Assembly (NCBI RefSeq): GCF_000192575.1
Contig: NZ_GL876926.1
Span: forward strand, 647,929 to 711,928
Length of the DNA: 64,000 nucleotides
Origin: Novosphingobium nitrogenifigens DSM 19370
GTDB taxonomy: Bacteria > Pseudomonadota > Alphaproteobacteria > Sphingomonadales > Sphingomonadaceae
Direction of reading: 5' to 3'
Below, one piece after another: positions 36,637-45,223 of this stretch. The position numbers and the translations under genes are program-made. Each line of letters starts with the position of its first letter. Position 1 is the first letter of the stretch. Under the pieces are notes generated by a model, which did no database searches, was not told where the DNA came from, and saw nothing but the letters and a program-made list of their open reading frames with translations.

Positions 36637-39438
36637 TCAGAAATGGACCTGCACGCCGCCGCGCAGCGACGGGCCATAGCGTTCGCGTTCGATCAGATAG
36701 GACGTCCCGGCGCCGAGATAGCGGCGCCACGGCGCATCGGTGAGGTTGACCGCGTCGCCGAACACCGTGATGGCGGGGCGGATCTGATAGCTGGCGTGGA
36801 AATCGAGCTGGCCGTTGGCGTCGGTATACTGGTCGAGTGTCGCGCTGGCGCCGAGCGTGTCGAGATAGGCCGAGCGGTACGAGAACGCGAGGCGGGCGGT
36901 GAAGCCGTATTTTTCATAGAAGATCTGTGCGGTTGCCACGTTCTTCGACTGATAGGCGAGCGGCACGGCGCTGGCCCGGATTTCGCTTGCTCCGGCATGG
37001 CCCCAGGTGTGGCTGAAATTCCCCGAGAAGCCGAACCCGGACAGTGCGCCGGGAAGATTCTGGAACTGGTGCTGGATGTTGAATTCGACGCCGGTGATGC
37101 TTTCGCTCGATGCGTTGATCGGCTGGGTCACGCTGGCATTGGTATAGGCGACCGCAGCATAGGTGCCGTCGACGCCGGTGCGGGTGTAGGAATAGATCGG
37201 GTTGTCGATATCCTTGTGGAAAATTCCGGCAGAAACGATGCTGCCCGGCATCGGATAGAATTCCACCGCCGCATCGAGATTGACCGCGCGATAGGGTTTG
37301 AGGTCCGGGTTGCCGAGCGTGATCGCCGGGATCGACGGCGTGCTGGTATCGACGATCACATAAGGGGCAAGTTGCGGATAGTTGGGCCGACCGATCGAGG
37401 TCGTTACGGCGCCACGCACCTGCAGCTTGCGGGATGCTTCGAACTTGACGTTTAGTCCGGGGAAGACGTCGATATAGCCGACCGAGCCGAAGCTGTTGAA
37501 ACCCTGGGCCAGAGTGGAGGACGCGGTGACCAGCTTGGCCTTGGTGCTGTCGTGCGTGGCTTCGACGCGCACACCGGGAATGACGGTGAGATTGCCGAAT
37601 TTCAGCCGGGCCATGACATAGCCCGCCGCGATCGTTTCGCGCACGTCATAGTCGCTCGACAGCGAGTCCGAGATCGTGCTCGAGGTGTTGACCGTCGCAT
37701 AGGTCGCCATGTTCGCAGTGAGATAGTCCCGCGCCGCGAAGTAGTTGATCCGCGTGCCGAAATCGAACTCGTTGCCGTAAAAACCGGTGTTGCCGGTATA
37801 GCCGACGTTGGAGAGATACCAGGCGGTCTTGGTCGCGTTCCAGGTGGTCTTGTTGTGGTCGTCCGCCTTGTGCCGGTCGAGCAGCTTGGCTCCCAGCTTC
37901 ACTTCGGAATCGCTGCCGAGCGGGATCGGGTGGCTGTAGTCGATCTTGCCCTGCCAGATTTCCTCGTAGGCATAGCGTTGTTCGAAATTGTACTTCGAAA
38001 AATAGAATTTCGACGGATCGGCGAACAGGCCGGAAAAGCTGCCCGATGGGGTCAGCGTATAGGGATTGGTGGAAGGATCGTAGTTGAGCGAGGTCACGCT
38101 GCTTTTGGCGGTGGTGAACGTGAATTCGCTGCGGATCGGGTCCTTCTTCACCGCGCGGGTATAGCCGCCCGCCATTTCGAGATGGCCCCCGGCAATGTCG
38201 GAGAAATCACCGCCCAGGGTTGCGCCGATGGTGTGGTCGTTTTCCTCGCGACGGCGGACCAGGATGGTCGCGGTGGCCTTGGAGGGCGCGCCGGTGGTGC
38301 TGTCATAGCCGGTGACGGCGAGACGGTTCTGGTCGCGCGTCTCGTGATCCTCGAATTCGGAATAGGACGTGCGCAGATAGATTTTGACCTTGTCGCTCGG
38401 GTGCCAGTCGAAATTGCCGACAATGCCGAGACGCGTGCGGGTGAGGTTGTAGTCGCGCAGGCCATTGCCGTCCGGAACGCCGGTCGCGGCATAGGTGGCT
38501 GCGCTCGACCCCTGATAGTTCTCGCTTTCGATCGGGCGCCGGGAATAGTTGACGCTGACGACGGCGCCGAACTGCCGCTCCGCACCGAAACGGCCGCCGA
38601 GCGTCCCGTCGATTTCATAGGGCACCTTGTTGTTGAGCAATATGGCTCCGGCCGAAGCGCGTGCGTCGAAGAAGAAGGGCTTCTTGCTGTCGAACGCAGT
38701 CTTGGTGCGGATGGCGACTTCACCGGCGATGGCGTTGGCGTCCTGGCTGGCGAGCAGCGATTTCGAGACCGTGACCGACTGGATCATCGCGCTGGGCAAG
38801 TCGTCGAGCTTGACCTGGCGCCCGTCCGGTTCGGGAGCGGGCTGGGTCATGCCGTTCAAGGTGACGTTGGCAAGGGCCGGGTCGATGCCGCGGATCACCG
38901 CATAGCGTCCTTCGCCCTGGTCGTTTGCGGCGGTCAGGCCCGGCAGGCGCTTGATCGCCTCGGCAACGTTCTGGTCGGGCAATTTGCCGACATCGTTGGC
39001 ATGGAGCGTTTCGACGACATTCTCGGCCTCGCGCTTTTCCGCGACGGCCTCGCGCTGGGCTTCGAGGACGCCGGTCACGATGATGGCCGGAGCCTCGTCT
39101 GCCGGGATGGCTGCGGCCTCATCGGCGTTTGGGACGATCACATAGGCGTCTTCGCCCGACTTGCGCGCGGAAAGCCCGGTTCCGGCGAGCATGTGGGCAA
39201 GGGCCTCGTCGACCGACATGGCTCCGGCGATCGCGTGCGTGCGGCGCCCCTGTGCGACGCGGCCTGCGACAACGATCTGTACATGGCTCTGGCGACCGAA
39301 CTGGCGCACGGCGGCCGCGACATCCTGTGCCGGAACATTGAAGCCGGTCGTCTGCGCGGCGGTGGCAAGGCCCGGAGCCCCGAGCATCGTGGTGGCAAGC
39401 GCGGTGCCGGCAAGCGTGCGGCGAAAAAATGAAGTCAT
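36637..39438 (-). CDS. TonB-dependent receptor with STN signalling domain
   Basis: Codes for 933 residues from ATG 39438. A signal peptide is followed by an STN domain (about 30-105, FNVPAQDVAAAVRQFGRQSHVQIV), as in FecA-type transducers. The plug follows with VVETLHANDVGKLPDQNVAEAIKRLPGL, then a large beta-barrel ending in Phe. The PDQNVAEALQRxPG plug style belongs to the sphingomonad/Caulobacter family often tied to sugars and other non-iron substrates. FecR- and FecI-like genes sit directly upstream and a phytase directly downstream. The inferred substrate is therefore a phosphorylated organic compound such as phytate or its breakdown products. Confidence 0.93.
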   Translation of the reverse strand: MTSFFRRTLAGTALATTMLGAPGLATAAQTTGFNVPAQDVAAAVRQFGRQSHVQIVVAGRVAQGRRTHAIAGAMSVDEALAHMLAGTGLSARKSGEDAYVIVPNADEAAAIPADEAPAIIVTGVLEAQREAVAEKREAENVVETLHANDVGKLPDQNVAEAIKRLPGLTAANDQGEGRYAVIRGIDPALANVTLNGMTQPAPEPDGRQVKLDDLPSAMIQSVTVSKSLLASQDANAIAGEVAIRTKTAFDSKKPFFFDARASAGAILLNNKVPYEIDGTLGGRFGAERQFGAVVSVNYSRRPIESENYQGSSAATYAATGVPDGNGLRDYNLTRTRLGIVGNFDWHPSDKVKIYLRTSYSEFEDHETRDQNRLAVTGYDSTTGAPSKATATILVRRREENDHTIGATLGGDFSDIAGGHLEMAGGYTRAVKKDPIRSEFTFTTAKSSVTSLNYDPSTNPYTLTPSGSFSGLFADPSKFYFSKYNFEQRYAYEEIWQGKIDYSHPIPLGSDSEVKLGAKLLDRHKADDHNKTTWNATKTAWYLSNVGYTGNTGFYGNEFDFGTRINYFAARDYLTANMATYATVNTSSTISDSLSSDYDVRETIAAGYVMARLKFGNLTVIPGVRVEATHDSTKAKLVTASSTLAQGFNSFGSVGYIDVFPGLNVKFEASRKLQVRGAVTTSIGRPNYPQLAPYVIVDTSTPSIPAITLGNPDLKPYRAVNLDAAVEFYPMPGSIVSAGIFHKDIDNPIYSYTRTGVDGTYAAVAYTNASVTQPINASSESITGVEFNIQHQFQNLPGALSGFGFSGNFSHTWGHAGASEIRASAVPLAYQSKNVATAQIFYEKYGFTARLAFSYRSAYLDTLGASATLDQYTDANGQLDFHASYQIRPAITVFGDAVNLTDAPWRRYLGAGTSYLIERERYGPSLRGGVQVHF

Positions 39439-39524
39439 GGATCCCCTCGACGGATGGCAGGCCCGATCCGGCCCTCTCATCCATTCGACGGGTGTGCTCC
39501 ACCTTTCCTTAGGCGGGGCGAGAA

Positions 39525-40496
39525 TTATTTTTCGCCGATCACGATATCGTTGCCTTCAACGCGGACGGGGGCGGCGATGCTGAGGGCTGCGGCACGGGCA
39601 AACTCTTGCGGGTCGTCGAGGCGGAACGCGCCATAGAGCTTTTCGTCGGCAAGCGCGGGACGGGCGAGGCGGATCTGCACACGGTTGCGGCGGTTCATGT
39701 CGGCGATGGCCGCGCCGAGAGTGTCGCCGTCGAGTTCGAGCTGCCCATTGCTCCACGCCAGAGTGCGTTCGACGGTATCGGTGGGAAGGGCCTGTACCAT
39801 CGGCGCCGATCCGCGGGCAAATGTCAGTTTCTGACCGGCAGTCAGGCGCGCATTGCCGGTCGGGGTGGCGACGTCGACGATGCCTTCGCCGACCACGACC
39901 GTGACCTTGCCCTCATCCTCGTCCACTTCGAACACGGTGCCGACATCGGTGATGGTGACATCGTCGACTGTCACCCGGAACGGGCGCTGCACGTCGTGAG
40001 CGACGCGGAACAAGGCTCGTCCGGTCTCGAGCTCCACGGTGCGTTTGTCGCGGTCGAGATCGACTTTGAGCTTGCTGTGCGCGTCGATGGTGAGGGCGGT
40101 GCCGTCGGCAAGGGCGACGTGGCGCAATTCGCCGGGGTCCGTCGCATAAGTCCGCGCGTCAGAGAGCAGCAGGAACGCTGCGACCACCGATGCCGCCAAG
40201 CCAGCCAGCCCGCCGATGAGCGCGCGCCGGTGGCGCGGGTGGTGACGGGCGGAGGGCACGACCGGCGCTTCGGCAGGGGCCATGCACTCGGGGGTGGGTT
40301 CTGCGGTATTGAGCAGGTGCAGCATGGCTTGCGCGCGCAGCAATGCCCCGCTGTGCGCGGGGGCTGCATCGAGCCAGTTGTCGAGGTCTTGCTGGAGATC
40401 GGCGGGCAGTTGCGAAGATGCGGCGTCGATCCGCGCGGCCCATTCGGCCGCTTCGGCTTCAACCGTAGTGCCGTATTTTCTCGCGTCCTGCGCCAA
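39525..40496 (-). CDS. FecR-family anti-sigma / sigma regulator
   Basis: Codes for about 323 residues. An N-terminal cytosolic DUF4880-like part (EAAEWAARIDA ... DLQQDLDNWLDAAPAHSGALLRAQAM) is followed by one membrane helix (ALIGGLAGLAASVVAAFLLL). The periplasmic FecR domain then contains GELRHVALADGTALTIDAHSKLKVD and a C-terminal STN-interacting part. It should relay the receptor signal to the ECF sigma factor. The TTG at 40496 with AGGA six bases upstream is chosen; an ATG at 40550 is possible but would overlap the sigma gene by 92 bases. Even the chosen start overlaps it by 38. Confidence 0.88.
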   Translation of the reverse strand: MAQDARKYGTTVEAEAAEWAARIDAASSQLPADLQQDLDNWLDAAPAHSGALLRAQAMLHLLNTAEPTPECMAPAEAPVVPSARHHPRHRRALIGGLAGLAASVVAAFLLLSDARTYATDPGELRHVALADGTALTIDAHSKLKVDLDRDKRTVELETGRALFRVAHDVQRPFRVTVDDVTITDVGTVFEVDEDEGKVTVVVGEGIVDVATPTGNARLTAGQKLTFARGSAPMVQALPTDTVERTLAWSNGQLELDGDTLGAAIADMNRRNRVQIRLARPALADEKLYGAFRLDDPQEFARAAALSIAAPVRVEGNDIVIGEK

Positions 40497-41067
40497 GGTC
40501 GTTCCTGTCTTCGTCGTCGGGGGACGCCATATGCGTTCCCATGTCCGCATCGGCAGATCGCATGGCGGCCATCAACAGGCGCAAGGCTTTCTGCACGTCA
40601 TTTTCCACTACGCTTTCGCTCACCCCGAGCGTGCGTGCAATCTCTCGCTGTGACAGGCCTTCCACCCGTTTCATCGTGAAGATCCGGCGGCAGCGTTCCG
40701 GCAGATCCTCGATCAGGCGTTCGACCATCCGCAAATGCATCCGGGCGGCCACGGCCTGTTCGGGACCGGTCGCATCGGGATCGACGAAGATCTGCGCACT
40801 TTCCGTAAGGTCTTCGAAACGGATGATTGCCGCGCGCCGCAAATGGTCGCGCCACAGGTTCTTGACCGTCTGCATGAAATAGGCGCCGGGCCGCTCGATG
40901 TGGTCGGTGCCTGAAAGTGCGGCAAAGCGACAATAGGCGTCCTGCACGATGTCGTCGATGTCGCCGCCCATGACGCCCAGCCGGCGCAGAGCCGAACGCA
41001 CCGCCGGTTCGTGGGGCACGATGCGGGTGGCGACCCAGCGAATGATTTCAGGTTTGGCGACGGGCAT
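40459..41067 (-). CDS. ECF sigma factor, FecI-like
   Basis: Codes for 202 residues. Region 2 (VMGGDIDDIVQDAYCRF ... FMQTVKNLWRDHLRR) and region 4 (LPERCRRIFTMKRVEGLSQREIARTLGVSESVVENDV) are complete. The C-terminal 30 residues are an acidic extension. With the overlapping FecR gene and the STN receptor it forms a complete cell-surface signalling set. It is divergent from hyuA, with 217 bp between. Confidence 0.92.
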   Translation of the reverse strand: MPVAKPEIIRWVATRIVPHEPAVRSALRRLGVMGGDIDDIVQDAYCRFAALSGTDHIERPGAYFMQTVKNLWRDHLRRAAIIRFEDLTESAQIFVDPDATGPEQAVAARMHLRMVERLIEDLPERCRRIFTMKRVEGLSQREIARTLGVSESVVENDVQKALRLLMAAMRSADADMGTHMASPDDEDRNDLGAGREKIRHYG

Positions 41068-41284
41068 GACCGGGGGAGCTCCTGCGGCTCTGCGCTATGA
41101 CCCGATTGCGTAACCTTGGTGACACTGGACGGGTGTCGGCATCCTTTTCGTGCGGGCGGGTCCGTCCTGTCACTTGTGCGGCTCCGTCCAAGCGGGACGC
41201 GCGGCAAGCGTGTTCAATGCCCTTCGCGTGGTGACAGCCACAGGCAGAAACGATGGCGCCCGATGCGCCAGAGGGGCAGGCAGC

Positions 41285-43360
41285 GTGACATACAAGATTT
41301 CAGTCGATACCGGCGGAACCTTCACCGATGTGATCGTCAGCGACGCGAGCGGCGTCATGACCATCGGCAAGGCACTCACCACTCATCGCCGCATTTTCGA
41401 AGGGGTGCACAGCGCGATCGAGGCGGCGGCTTCCGAACTCGACGTTCCGGTCGGCGATTTGCTCGCACAGACGTCGCTGTTCATCTACGGCACCACCCGT
41501 TCGACCAATGCGATCGTCACCAAGAACGTCGCGCGGACGGCTTTCGTCAGCACCGAGGGATTTCCCGACATTCTGCTGTTGAAGGAAGGGGGCAAGTTCA
41601 ATCCCCATGACTTTACCCAGGACTATCCGGCTCCCTTCATTCCCCGTCGCCACACGTTCGAATTGCCGGGGCGCATTTCGGCCGAAGGCGAGGAACTGAC
41701 CGCTTTCGACGAGGCCGCCGCCCGGGAGCTTGCCGCCGAAATCGTTGCTCGCGGGTTCGAGGCGGTCGCCGTCTGTCTCCTGTGGTCGGTCGCCAATCCG
41801 GCCCACGAATTGCGGTTCGGCGAAATCCTGCGCTCGGTTGCGCCGGACATCCCCTTTACCCTTTCGCATCAGCTGATCCCGGTGGTCCGCGAATATCGCC
41901 GCGCTTCGGCAACCGCGATCGACGCCTCACTCAAGCCGCTGATGCAGCAGCATCTGCGCGAACTGGAAGAAGACCTGCGCGCGGCGGGCCTTGTCGGCGA
42001 AATCCTCGTCAGCACGGCGGCTGGCGGGTGCAGTCATATCGATGCGCTGGTCAGCCGCCCGATCTACACGATCGGATCGGGTCCGGCGATGGCGCCGATT
42101 GCCGGACGGGCCTTTGCCCGGATGGAGGATCTCGGCGACAACGTCATCATCTGCGACACCGGGGGCACGACGTTCGACGTCGGGCTGGTGCGCGACGGAC
42201 GCATCACCTTCAGCCGCGATACCTGGCTCGGGCCTGCCTATACCGGCGACCTTCTCGGCATTTCGGCCGTCGACATGCGCTCGATCGGCGCGGGCGGCGG
42301 TTCGATCGCATGGATCGATGAAGGCGGGCTGATGCGGGTCGGACCGCAATCGGCGGGATCGGAACCGGGGCCTGCCTGTTACGGGCGCGGCGGCACCTTG
42401 CCGACCGTTTCGGATGCCGCGGTCGTGCTCGGCTATTTCGACCCGGATTACTTCCTCGGCGGGCGGATGAAGCTCGACGTGGCAGCCGCGCGTGCCGCAG
42501 TCGGATCGGTTGCGGGAGCCGTGGGGCTCAGCATCGAGGAAACCGCGTTCCGGATCATGAGTCTTGCCAGCGACCTCATGGTGCGGGCGATCGCCGACGT
42601 CACGATCAGCGAAGGGCTCAACCCGCGCGAAAGCACGATCGTTGCAGGCGGTGGTGCGGCCGGGGTCAACATCATGACCATCGCGGCGGAACTGGGGTGC
42701 GAACGGGTGATCCTGCCCAAGGTCGCCTCGGCTCTGTCGGCCTCAGGCATGCAGCATGCGGACATTGTCGCGGAGGAAACCGCGAGCCTCGTCATGCAGA
42801 CCGACCGGCTCGACATTGTCGAAGTCAACCGCGTGCTGGGCACCTTGCGTGAGAAGCTCGAAGGGTTCGCAGCGAGCTTGCCCGACCGCGACATGAGCGG
42901 GGCCAGGATCGAATACATCGCCGAAGCCCGCTATCTGGGACAGGTCTGGGAACTCGACACGCCGCTGCCGCAAGTGCCGCTGCCGATCGAAGGCGGGGCC
43001 GAGCTGCTCGCCGAGACGTTCCATCAGGTTCACGAGCGCGTCTTTGCCGTTCGTGACGAAGGCAGCCCGGTCGAGATCGTCAACTGGAAAGCGCGCCTGA
43101 CGGTGCCGTTGGCCAAGCCCGTCGATGTCGCCGCCAAGGCCGATGAAGTGACGTTGCCGCCGCCCGCGCTGACGCGTCAGTGCTTCTTCGGCGGAACCGA
43201 GCCGGTCACGACGGGCATCTACAAGCCAGCCGACCTTGCGCCGGGGCGCACGATCGTCGGCCCCGCGATCATCGAAGAGCCAACCACCACGCTCGTCGTC
43301 TATCCCGGCACCAGCGTGATGGTGAGCGGCGCGGGCAATTTCCTTCTCAAGGTTCGCTGA
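41285..43360 (+). CDS. hyuA: Hydantoinase/oxoprolinase A subunit (HyuA-type, ATP-binding)
   Basis: Codes for 691 residues, the usual length. The ASKHA-type phosphate loops SVDTGGTFTDVIV (start) and CDTGGTTFDVGLV (near residue 290) are present, with GAGGGSIAW and PGPACYGRGG between the two halves. HyuA-type proteins activate an amide carbonyl with ATP, and the B subunit completes hydrolysis. Known relatives are N-methylhydantoinase, 5-oxoprolinase, acetophenone carboxylase and the caprolactamase CapAB; sequence alone does not separate them. Start is GTG 41285, preceded by a GGGGCAGG-like site; upstream in-frame codons are not conserved in style. hyuB follows after 12 bp. Confidence 0.92.
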   Translation: MTYKISVDTGGTFTDVIVSDASGVMTIGKALTTHRRIFEGVHSAIEAAASELDVPVGDLLAQTSLFIYGTTRSTNAIVTKNVARTAFVSTEGFPDILLLKEGGKFNPHDFTQDYPAPFIPRRHTFELPGRISAEGEELTAFDEAAARELAAEIVARGFEAVAVCLLWSVANPAHELRFGEILRSVAPDIPFTLSHQLIPVVREYRRASATAIDASLKPLMQQHLRELEEDLRAAGLVGEILVSTAAGGCSHIDALVSRPIYTIGSGPAMAPIAGRAFARMEDLGDNVIICDTGGTTFDVGLVRDGRITFSRDTWLGPAYTGDLLGISAVDMRSIGAGGGSIAWIDEGGLMRVGPQSAGSEPGPACYGRGGTLPTVSDAAVVLGYFDPDYFLGGRMKLDVAAARAAVGSVAGAVGLSIEETAFRIMSLASDLMVRAIADVTISEGLNPRESTIVAGGGAAGVNIMTIAAELGCERVILPKVASALSASGMQHADIVAEETASLVMQTDRLDIVEVNRVLGTLREKLEGFAASLPDRDMSGARIEYIAEARYLGQVWELDTPLPQVPLPIEGGAELLAETFHQVHERVFAVRDEGSPVEIVNWKARLTVPLAKPVDVAAKADEVTLPPPALTRQCFFGGTEPVTTGIYKPADLAPGRTIVGPAIIEEPTTTLVVYPGTSVMVSGAGNFLLKVR

Positions 43361-43372
43361 GGAGCCACGGCC

Positions 43373-45139
43373 ATGACCGATTTCGACCCTTACATGACCG
43401 CGATCATCGCCAATCGCATCGACGGTATCGTGCGTGAGATGACGCATACCTTGCTGCGGGCGGCCCGTTCGGCGGTCATCAACAGCGCACGCGATTTCAG
43501 CTGTTCGATCTGTACCGCCGACAACCAGTTGCTTGCAGCCGCAGAAGGTCTGCCGATCCATATCTTCGGCAGCCACCTCCAGACGCAGGCGATGACCGAC
43601 TACCACGGCGGGGACATTCTCGAAGGCGACTGCTACCTCCACAACGACCCCTACACCGGCAACACCCACCCGGCGGACCATACCTTTCTGGTGCCGGTCT
43701 TCTTCGAGGGCGAACACCTCTTCACCACGGTCGCCAAGGCGCACCAGGCCGACATCGGCAATTCCAAGCCGACCACCTACATGGCCGACGCCGTCGACAT
43801 CTATGAGGAAGGGGCGCTGATCTTTCCGGCGGTCCGGGTGCAGCGCGACTACAAGACTGATGAAGACGTGTTGCGCATGTGCAAGAGCCGCATTCGCGTG
43901 CCCTCGCAATGGCACGGCGATTTCCTCGCCGGGATCGGCAGCGCCCGCATCGGCGAGCGGCGGTTGAAGGAGCTTTGCGAAAAGTACGGCAAGGACACGA
44001 TCAAGACCTTCATTGCGGCATGGTTCGACTATTCCGAACGTCGCATGGTTCAGGCGATCCGCAAGCTGCCCGCTGCCGTGCTCACCCATTCGGGCGCGCA
44101 CGATCCCTTTGGGGATCTCCTGCCCGACGGCATTCCGCTCAACATTACGACGCGGATCGATCCGGAAGCCGCGCGGGTGACGCTCGACCTCACCGACAAT
44201 GTCGACAACGTCGATTGCGGTTTCAACGAAAGCGAGGCGACCGCGACATCGGCCTCGGTTGCCGGGGTATTCAATTCGATCGACCCGACGGTGCCGCGCA
44301 ATTCCGGCTCGTTCCGCCGGATCGACGTTATCCTGCGCGACGGATCTGTGGCGGGGCGTCCGCGCTTTCCCCACAGTTGCTCGGTTGCGACGACCAATGT
44401 GGCGGACCGCCTCATCAATATCGTGCAGTCGGCCTTTGCCCAGATCGGCGACGGGTTCGGGCTTGCCGAGGGCGGCGTGGGCATGGGCGCGGGGTTTGCA
44501 GTCGTGTCGGGCAAGGACGCGCGCACCGACGGCGCGCCTTACGTCAACCAGATGATCATCACCAGCGCGGGCGGGCCGGGCAGTCCCTCGGCCGATGGCT
44601 GGCCCACATACGCGCTGCCGGTGATCGCTGCGCTGATGTACCGGGATTCGATTGAGATTGACGAGTTGAAGCACCCGATCCTGTTCCGGTCGTTGCGCAT
44701 GCAGACCGGGACCGCTGGGGCAGGGCGCTTCCGCGGGGCTCCGGCGCTCGAAGTCGCCTATGGGCCGCGCTTCGATCCGATGGAAGTCCACTGGCCTTGC
44801 GACGGGACCTATTTCCCGGCGCGCGGGGTGCGTGGGGGCAATGACGGCATCTGCGCCCGTCACTTCCTGGTCGGGGTCGATGGCGAGCGGGAGGAACTGC
44901 CCAACATTGTCGCACGCAAGCTGATGCCGGGCGAATATGTCGAAGGCAACCATGCCTCGGGCGCGGGATATGGCCATCCGTTCGAACGCGAACCGTCACG
45001 CGTGCTGCGCGACGTGCTCGAGGGATACGAGGACGAGGTCCGCGCGCGCGACGTCTATGGCGTCGTCTTTACCGGCACGCTCGCGGCCGAGGATCTTGCC
45101 GTCGATGCCGAGGCCACCGCTCGCCTGCGCGCGGGCTGA
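43373..45139 (+). CDS. hyuB: Hydantoinase/oxoprolinase B subunit (HyuB-type)
   Basis: Codes for 588 residues, typical of HyuB. Conserved segments are SCSICTADNQLLAAAEGLPIHI, LHNDPYTGNTHPADHTF and the Gly-rich GFGLAEGGVGMGAG near residue 365. It pairs with HyuA to hydrolyse a cyclic or substituted amide at the cost of ATP, in the cytoplasm. ATG 43373 follows GAGGAG at good spacing, 12 bp past hyuA. A TonB receptor gene starts 84 bp downstream and may share the transcript. Confidence 0.92.
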   Translation: MTDFDPYMTAIIANRIDGIVREMTHTLLRAARSAVINSARDFSCSICTADNQLLAAAEGLPIHIFGSHLQTQAMTDYHGGDILEGDCYLHNDPYTGNTHPADHTFLVPVFFEGEHLFTTVAKAHQADIGNSKPTTYMADAVDIYEEGALIFPAVRVQRDYKTDEDVLRMCKSRIRVPSQWHGDFLAGIGSARIGERRLKELCEKYGKDTIKTFIAAWFDYSERRMVQAIRKLPAAVLTHSGAHDPFGDLLPDGIPLNITTRIDPEAARVTLDLTDNVDNVDCGFNESEATATSASVAGVFNSIDPTVPRNSGSFRRIDVILRDGSVAGRPRFPHSCSVATTNVADRLINIVQSAFAQIGDGFGLAEGGVGMGAGFAVVSGKDARTDGAPYVNQMIITSAGGPGSPSADGWPTYALPVIAALMYRDSIEIDELKHPILFRSLRMQTGTAGAGRFRGAPALEVAYGPRFDPMEVHWPCDGTYFPARGVRGGNDGICARHFLVGVDGEREELPNIVARKLMPGEYVEGNHASGAGYGHPFEREPSRVLRDVLEGYEDEVRARDVYGVVFTGTLAAEDLAVDAEATARLRAG

Positions 45140-45223
45140 TCCCTGTCTCCATTCTTTTCCAGCAAGGCATTCGCGCAATCGCGCAATTTTCAGCAGAGAT
45201 CATAACAGGGGGGTATTCGAGCC

